From contig JBQTIR010000002.1 in the NCBI GenBank assembly GCA_052387905.1, positions 1-64,000 of the forward strand: a stretch of DNA of 64,000 nt. The letters run 5' to 3'. This stretch comes from JBQTII01 sp052387905. GTDB taxonomy: Bacteria; Actinomycetota; Actinomycetes; Sporichthyales; Sporichthyaceae. The position numbers and the translations under genes are program-made. This document shows, piece after piece, positions 60,963 through 64,000 of the stretch (position 1 is its first letter; every line of letters starts with the position of its first letter). A model generated the notes under the pieces. It had not been told where the DNA came from, searched no databases, and was given only the letters and a program-made list of their open reading frames with translations.

Positions 60963-61943
60963 GTGAGCATCGACGTCAGCGGGCTTGCGGACGGGGTGCG
61001 GGCTCGGGACCGGGCCGCGGTCGGGCGGGCCATCACCCTGGTGGAGTCGACGCGCGCGGATCACCGGACGCACGCCGCCGAGCTGCTCGACGCCCTCGGC
61101 CCGGATCCGGCGAGCGTGCGCCGGGTCGGGATCACCGGCGTGCCCGGCGTCGGGAAGTCGACCTTCATCGACTCGCTCGGGACCTGGCTGACCGGGCGCG
61201 GACACCAGGTCGCCGTGGTCGCGGTCGATCCGAGTTCGGGCCGCTCCGGCGGCTCGATCCTGGGCGACAAGACGCGGATGGCGCGCCTGGCGCTCAACGA
61301 CGCGGCGTTCATCCGGCCCTCCCCCACCGCCGGAACCCTCGGCGGGGTCGCCCGGGCCACGCGCTCGGCGATGGTGGTGCTGGCCGCCGCCGGCTACGAC
61401 GTGATCCTGGTCGAGACCGTCGGGGTCGGGCAGTCCGAGACCACCGTCGCGCAGATGACCGACTCCTTCCTGCTGCTCGCGCTGGCGCGGACCGGGGACC
61501 AACTCCAAGGCATCAAGAAGGGCGTGCTTGAACTCGCCGACGTCGTCGCGGTGAACAAGGCCGACGGACCGCACGAAGGCGAGGCCCGCCGGGCCGCCCG
61601 CGAGCTGTCCGGGGCCTTGCACCTGCTGAGCAACTCCGACACCGGCTGGACCGCTCCGGTGCTCACCTGCTCCGGCCTGCACGACGGCGGCCTGGCCGAG
61701 GTGTGGGAGGCCCTGGACTCCCACCTGAAGCACCTGCACTCCACCGGCCGCTTCGCCGCAATGCGCGCGCAGCAGCAGGTCGACTGGATGTGGGCCAGCG
61801 TCCGCGACGACCTCGACCAGCGCCTACGCGCCCACCCCGGCGTCGGCGGCGTCCGCGCCGGTCTGGAGGCGAAGGTCCGCGCCGGGGAGCTCTCCCCCGT
61901 CCACGCCGCCGACCACATCGTCACCGAGTTCCTGCAGGGCTGA
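60963..61943 (+). CDS. meaB: MeaB-type GTPase chaperone of methylmalonyl-CoA mutase
   Basis: This G3E-family GTPase has 326 residues if the GTG at 60963 is used. The Walker A GVPGVGKS lies near residues 55-62, VDPSSGRSGGSILGDKTRM near 89-107, VETVGVGQSE near 155-164 and NKAD near 198-201. It gates cobalamin loading and removes damaged cofactor from the mutase. The start is uncertain: a GTG at 60960, an ATG at 60933 and a TTG at 60927 are in frame, but the last two lie in the repeat. It follows mutB directly. Confidence 0.92.
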   Translation: MSIDVSGLADGVRARDRAAVGRAITLVESTRADHRTHAAELLDALGPDPASVRRVGITGVPGVGKSTFIDSLGTWLTGRGHQVAVVAVDPSSGRSGGSILGDKTRMARLALNDAAFIRPSPTAGTLGGVARATRSAMVVLAAAGYDVILVETVGVGQSETTVAQMTDSFLLLALARTGDQLQGIKKGVLELADVVAVNKADGPHEGEARRAARELSGALHLLSNSDTGWTAPVLTCSGLHDGGLAEVWEALDSHLKHLHSTGRFAAMRAQQQVDWMWASVRDDLDQRLRAHPGVGGVRAGLEAKVRAGELSPVHAADHIVTEFLQG

Positions 61944-61950
61944 CGCAGCA

Positions 61951-62490
61951 TCACGAGCGCGGATAGACCGGAAGCCCGCGAATCTTCTCCAGCCGTGCGT
62001 CGTCGTCGCCGAGGTAGTCGGCGATCTGTGCCTCCAACGCCGCCGGGTCAATCGTCCGGGCGTCGGCCATGTTGCCCAGGTCGATCCAATCCTTCGGACG
62101 ATTGAAGAAGGCTTTGAACACTGCGAGGTCCTCGCAGGCCAGGAAGGGCAGCAGCCGCCCACCGACCTGCTGCTCACGGATTCGAGCGCCCACCTCAACG
62201 TGGAAGTCGTCGACGCTGAAGAACAGGTCCACCGGGGTCTCATCCCAGGCAAGTCGCGCTTGACCGTCACGTCTGAGCATCCGCAGTTCGATCTCGGTCC
62301 AGGCGACCTCCACGGGAAGCGCGGCGAGCGTCTCCTCGATGCGACCAACCGGAACGAAAATGTTCAGATCGATGTCCGCGGTGGTGCGCGGTTGTCGAAT
62401 ACAGAAGTTCAACGCGAGTGCGCCACCGAACGCGTGGGGGATGCCCGCGGCCCTCAATCCGTCGTGGAGCGCGAGCATCTTCTCGATCAT
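61951..62490 (-). CDS. AbiEii/MNT-like nucleotidyltransferase, putative toxin
   Basis: This 179-residue protein has the polymerase-beta-type nucleotidyltransferase motif GGALALNFCIRQPRTTADIDLNIFV (about 22-46). The Gly-Gly and the DID metal-binding pair are intact, and a third acidic position lies in PVDLFF. Such proteins are the toxin partner of small helix-turn-helix antitoxins and can transfer nucleotides to tRNA or proteins. It overlaps the helix-turn-helix gene by four bases (ATGA), a typical toxin-antitoxin coupling. Toxicity is inferred from family and arrangement. Confidence 0.8.
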   Translation of the reverse strand: MIEKMLALHDGLRAAGIPHAFGGALALNFCIRQPRTTADIDLNIFVPVGRIEETLAALPVEVAWTEIELRMLRRDGQARLAWDETPVDLFFSVDDFHVEVGARIREQQVGGRLLPFLACEDLAVFKAFFNRPKDWIDLGNMADARTIDPAALEAQIADYLGDDDARLEKIRGLPVYPRS

Positions 62491-62801
62491 CGGCGGCGGA
62501 AGATCGGTGCCTCGAGCATCGGGTTGTGGGTGGCAGGGAACAGCTGGGCGAGTTCCAGCAGCCCCACGATCTCGCGGTCGCGCACGTCCGGGTCGAACTC
62601 CAACGGCTTGCGCTCGAGATTCAAGGTCAGCCGGTACCCGGTCGCGTCAAGAATGCGCGCCAGCGTCGTAGTGGAGGGCGACTTCCTCCCGGCCTCATAG
62701 GCAAGCAGGGTGGAGTGCGACGTGCCGGCCTTCTCCGCCAAGGCACGCAACGACAGGCGCGCTTCCATACGGCATTTAGTGATCATCTCGCCGACATCCA
62801 C
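62487..62801 (-). CDS. XRE-family helix-turn-helix protein, putative antitoxin
   Basis: This protein of 104 residues starts at the GTG at 62801. The helix-turn-helix is MEARLSLRALAEKAGTSHST then LLAYEAGRKSPSTTTL (about 12-47). A C-terminal region (about 55-104) without a known domain probably contacts the partner. The perfect palindrome at 62810-62827 lies nine bases upstream, as expected for autorepression. It is co-transcribed with the nucleotidyltransferase gene. Confidence 0.82.
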   Translation of the reverse strand: MDVGEMITKCRMEARLSLRALAEKAGTSHSTLLAYEAGRKSPSTTTLARILDATGYRLTLNLERKPLEFDPDVRDREIVGLLELAQLFPATHNPMLEAPIFRRR

Positions 62802-62809
62802 ACCTCGAT

Positions 62810-62827
62810 GGTACCCGATCGGGTACC
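62810..62827. promoter_or_regulatory. Perfect 18-bp palindrome, operator of the toxin-antitoxin-like pair
   Basis: GGTACCCGATCGGGTACC is fully self-complementary and ends nine bases before the start of the XRE gene. The short distance suggests that binding blocks both promoter and ribosome access. Confidence 0.75.
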
Positions 62828-62856
62828 GCGCCGGAATGGAACGGGCTAGACCAAGC

Positions 62857-64000
62857 TCAGCGGCGGGCCTGGCCCTGGACCGGCAGGCTGATCGCGGAGC
62901 CCTTGCGGCCGGCGAAGACCAGCAGGGTGCCACTGGTGGGCGTGGTGGGCTCGATCATCGCCAGGTCCCCGGTACTGACGGTGATCCGCAGCAGGTGTCC
63001 GGCGCGCAGGCGCCAATGCGTCGGGAGCAGTTCGACGTCGTAGGTGTAGGCCCGCCCAGGAGTCAGGGTGAGGGGGCCGATGTGACCCTGGCGGTGCGAG
63101 GCACGCAGCCAGCCCGAGGTGATGACCGTCGAGGTCCCGTCCGGGGCGACGTCCTGCAGGCGCACGACGAGGTTCGCGTCCGGGACGGAGAGCGCCGCAC
63201 GCAGGTGCATGACCGGAGCGCCGAGAATCACCAGGTCCGAGGCCAACGGGGCGCCGTCGAAGCGGATCCGGCTCATGTCCTGCTGGCGCTGGTCGTTGCC
63301 CGGGGTGTCGGGTGAGCCGTAAAGACCGCGGTCGGTGCAGGAGCACCCGTTGTCGAACGGATTGAGGGCGTGGGCGTAGGTGGTGGTCGCGGTCAGACCT
63401 TCGGGGCCGACAAGCGCGAGCCGGTTGCCGGGCTCGACGGGGATGTCCTTGAGCTGGACGAACTGCCCGCCGTTCTTCGGCAACTCCCAGCTGGTGACCT
63501 TGGTGCCCGGCTTGGGCGCACCGGGCCGCTGCATCAGCAGCCGGTCGAACCAGCCGAGCAGGGCCCGCTCGACAATCGCAAAATCCGGGGCACCGGGGAT
63601 GAAGTCCGCGTGGGCCAGCGGGAGCATCAGCAGGTTGGACTGGTCCCTGGCGCCCTGGAAGTTGCGCACCATGCCTTCGGGGAACAGGTCGTGCCAGCCG
63701 CCGATGCCCAGGATCGGGATGTCGGATTTGTCGACGGCCTCGATGTCGACGGCGAGGGACTTCCAGTACGCGTCGTAGTTCGGGTGGGCGTTGGCCCGGG
63801 CCTCGAAATCGACGAACTCCGGGGCATTGGCCACCGCGTCGGGCAGCGGCTGATCCGGCAGCGAGGTCGCGTAGCTGACCGCGGGGAACGAGCGCAGCGA
63901 CGTGCCGCGGGTGCCGCCCGGGTAGGTGATCTCGCGGTAGGCGTCCTGGTAGGCAACGATCGGCACAGCGGCCTTGAGGTGAGCCGGGTTCGCGGCGACG
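62857..64000 (-). CDS. CocE/NonD-family hydrolase, 5' part outside the window
   Basis: The frame is open to the window edge (AANPAHLKAAVPIVAYQD), so the N-terminal part with the nucleophile Ser is missing. The visible part shows the alpha/beta-hydrolase segment GIGGWHDLFPEGMVRNF, with its likely catalytic Asp, and LPLAHADF with the catalytic His. A C-terminal jelly-roll X-Pro dipeptidyl-peptidase-like domain follows, with SGWLRASH, GRAYTYDVELLPTHWRL and GHLLRITVS. Members hydrolyse esters or peptides and are often secreted. Export cannot be judged without the N terminus. It ends 30 bases from the palindromic operator. Confidence 0.87.
   Translation of the reverse strand, partial: VAANPAHLKAAVPIVAYQDAYREITYPGGTRGTSLRSFPAVSYATSLPDQPLPDAVANAPEFVDFEARANAHPNYDAYWKSLAVDIEAVDKSDIPILGIGGWHDLFPEGMVRNFQGARDQSNLLMLPLAHADFIPGAPDFAIVERALLGWFDRLLMQRPGAPKPGTKVTSWELPKNGGQFVQLKDIPVEPGNRLALVGPEGLTATTTYAHALNPFDNGCSCTDRGLYGSPDTPGNDQRQQDMSRIRFDGAPLASDLVILGAPVMHLRAALSVPDANLVVRLQDVAPDGTSTVITSGWLRASHRQGHIGPLTLTPGRAYTYDVELLPTHWRLRAGHLLRITVSTGDLAMIEPTTPTSGTLLVFAGRKGSAISLPVQGQARR

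Overview
This is a GC-rich actinobacterial chromosome segment. The evidence is uniformly high-GC codon use, many GTG starts, the order tRNA-Thr / tRNA-Met / rpmG / hadA / hadB / murB found in actinobacteria, a mycofactocin-type short-chain dehydrogenase and actinobacterial catabolic gene families. I cannot name the genus with confidence.\n\nRegion 1 (1-5.7 kb): a broken secreted DNRLRE/Rhs-like gene, then a housekeeping block on the minus strand (murB, two MaoC-type dehydratase subunits, L33 and two tRNAs), then a secreted CAP-domain protein with a strong terminator.\n\nRegion 2 (6-28.6 kb): an iterative-looking type I polyketide / secondary-lipid synthase locus. A 2423-residue protein carries two tandem nitronate-monooxygenase-like (NPD) domains, KS, AT, two ACPs and KR. 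A second 1532-residue protein carries KS, AT, DH and a built-in phosphopantetheinyl transferase. They are followed by a free ACP, an alpha/beta hydrolase, a GT1 glycosyltransferase and three paralogous zinc-ribbon methyltransferases. A stand-alone nitronate monooxygenase, a GT2 glycosyltransferase, a fourth methyltransferase paralogue and an alanine-rich, collagen-like (Gly-Leu-Pro) protein complete it. My inference is a multiply methylated, glycosylated polyketide lipid, possibly with a granule or surface coat protein. This is the best candidate in the window for an undescribed system.\n\nRegion 3 (28.8-33.8 kb): a quinone-oxidoreductase-like protein with a perfect palindromic operator upstream, an ATP-grasp ligase and a large LuxR-type ATPase regulator.\n\nRegion 4 (33.8-62 kb): a catabolic island for an acyl-CoA-linked substrate. 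It has two acyl-CoA ligases, a pair of overlapping acyl-CoA dehydrogenases, two cyclase-family hydrolases, a P450 with ferredoxin and ferredoxin reductase, two thiolase-fold proteins lacking thiolase catalytic residues, and an OB-fold/zinc-ribbon partner. It also has a flavin-dependent oxidoreductase, a mycofactocin-type SDR, a split biotin-dependent carboxylase, an MFS exporter and methylmalonyl-CoA mutase with its GTPase chaperone. Four copies of one 17-bp motif lie upstream of its transcription units and of the TetR gene, suggesting one regulon. The enzyme set resembles steroid or isoprenoid side-chain degradation ending in propionyl/methylmalonyl-CoA, but the substrate is not shown by the sequence.\n\nRegion 5 (62-64 kb): a small toxin-antitoxin-like pair with a perfect operator, and the end of a CocE/NonD hydrolase running off the window. 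Several families of short palindromic repeats are dispersed through the window, some inside coding sequence.
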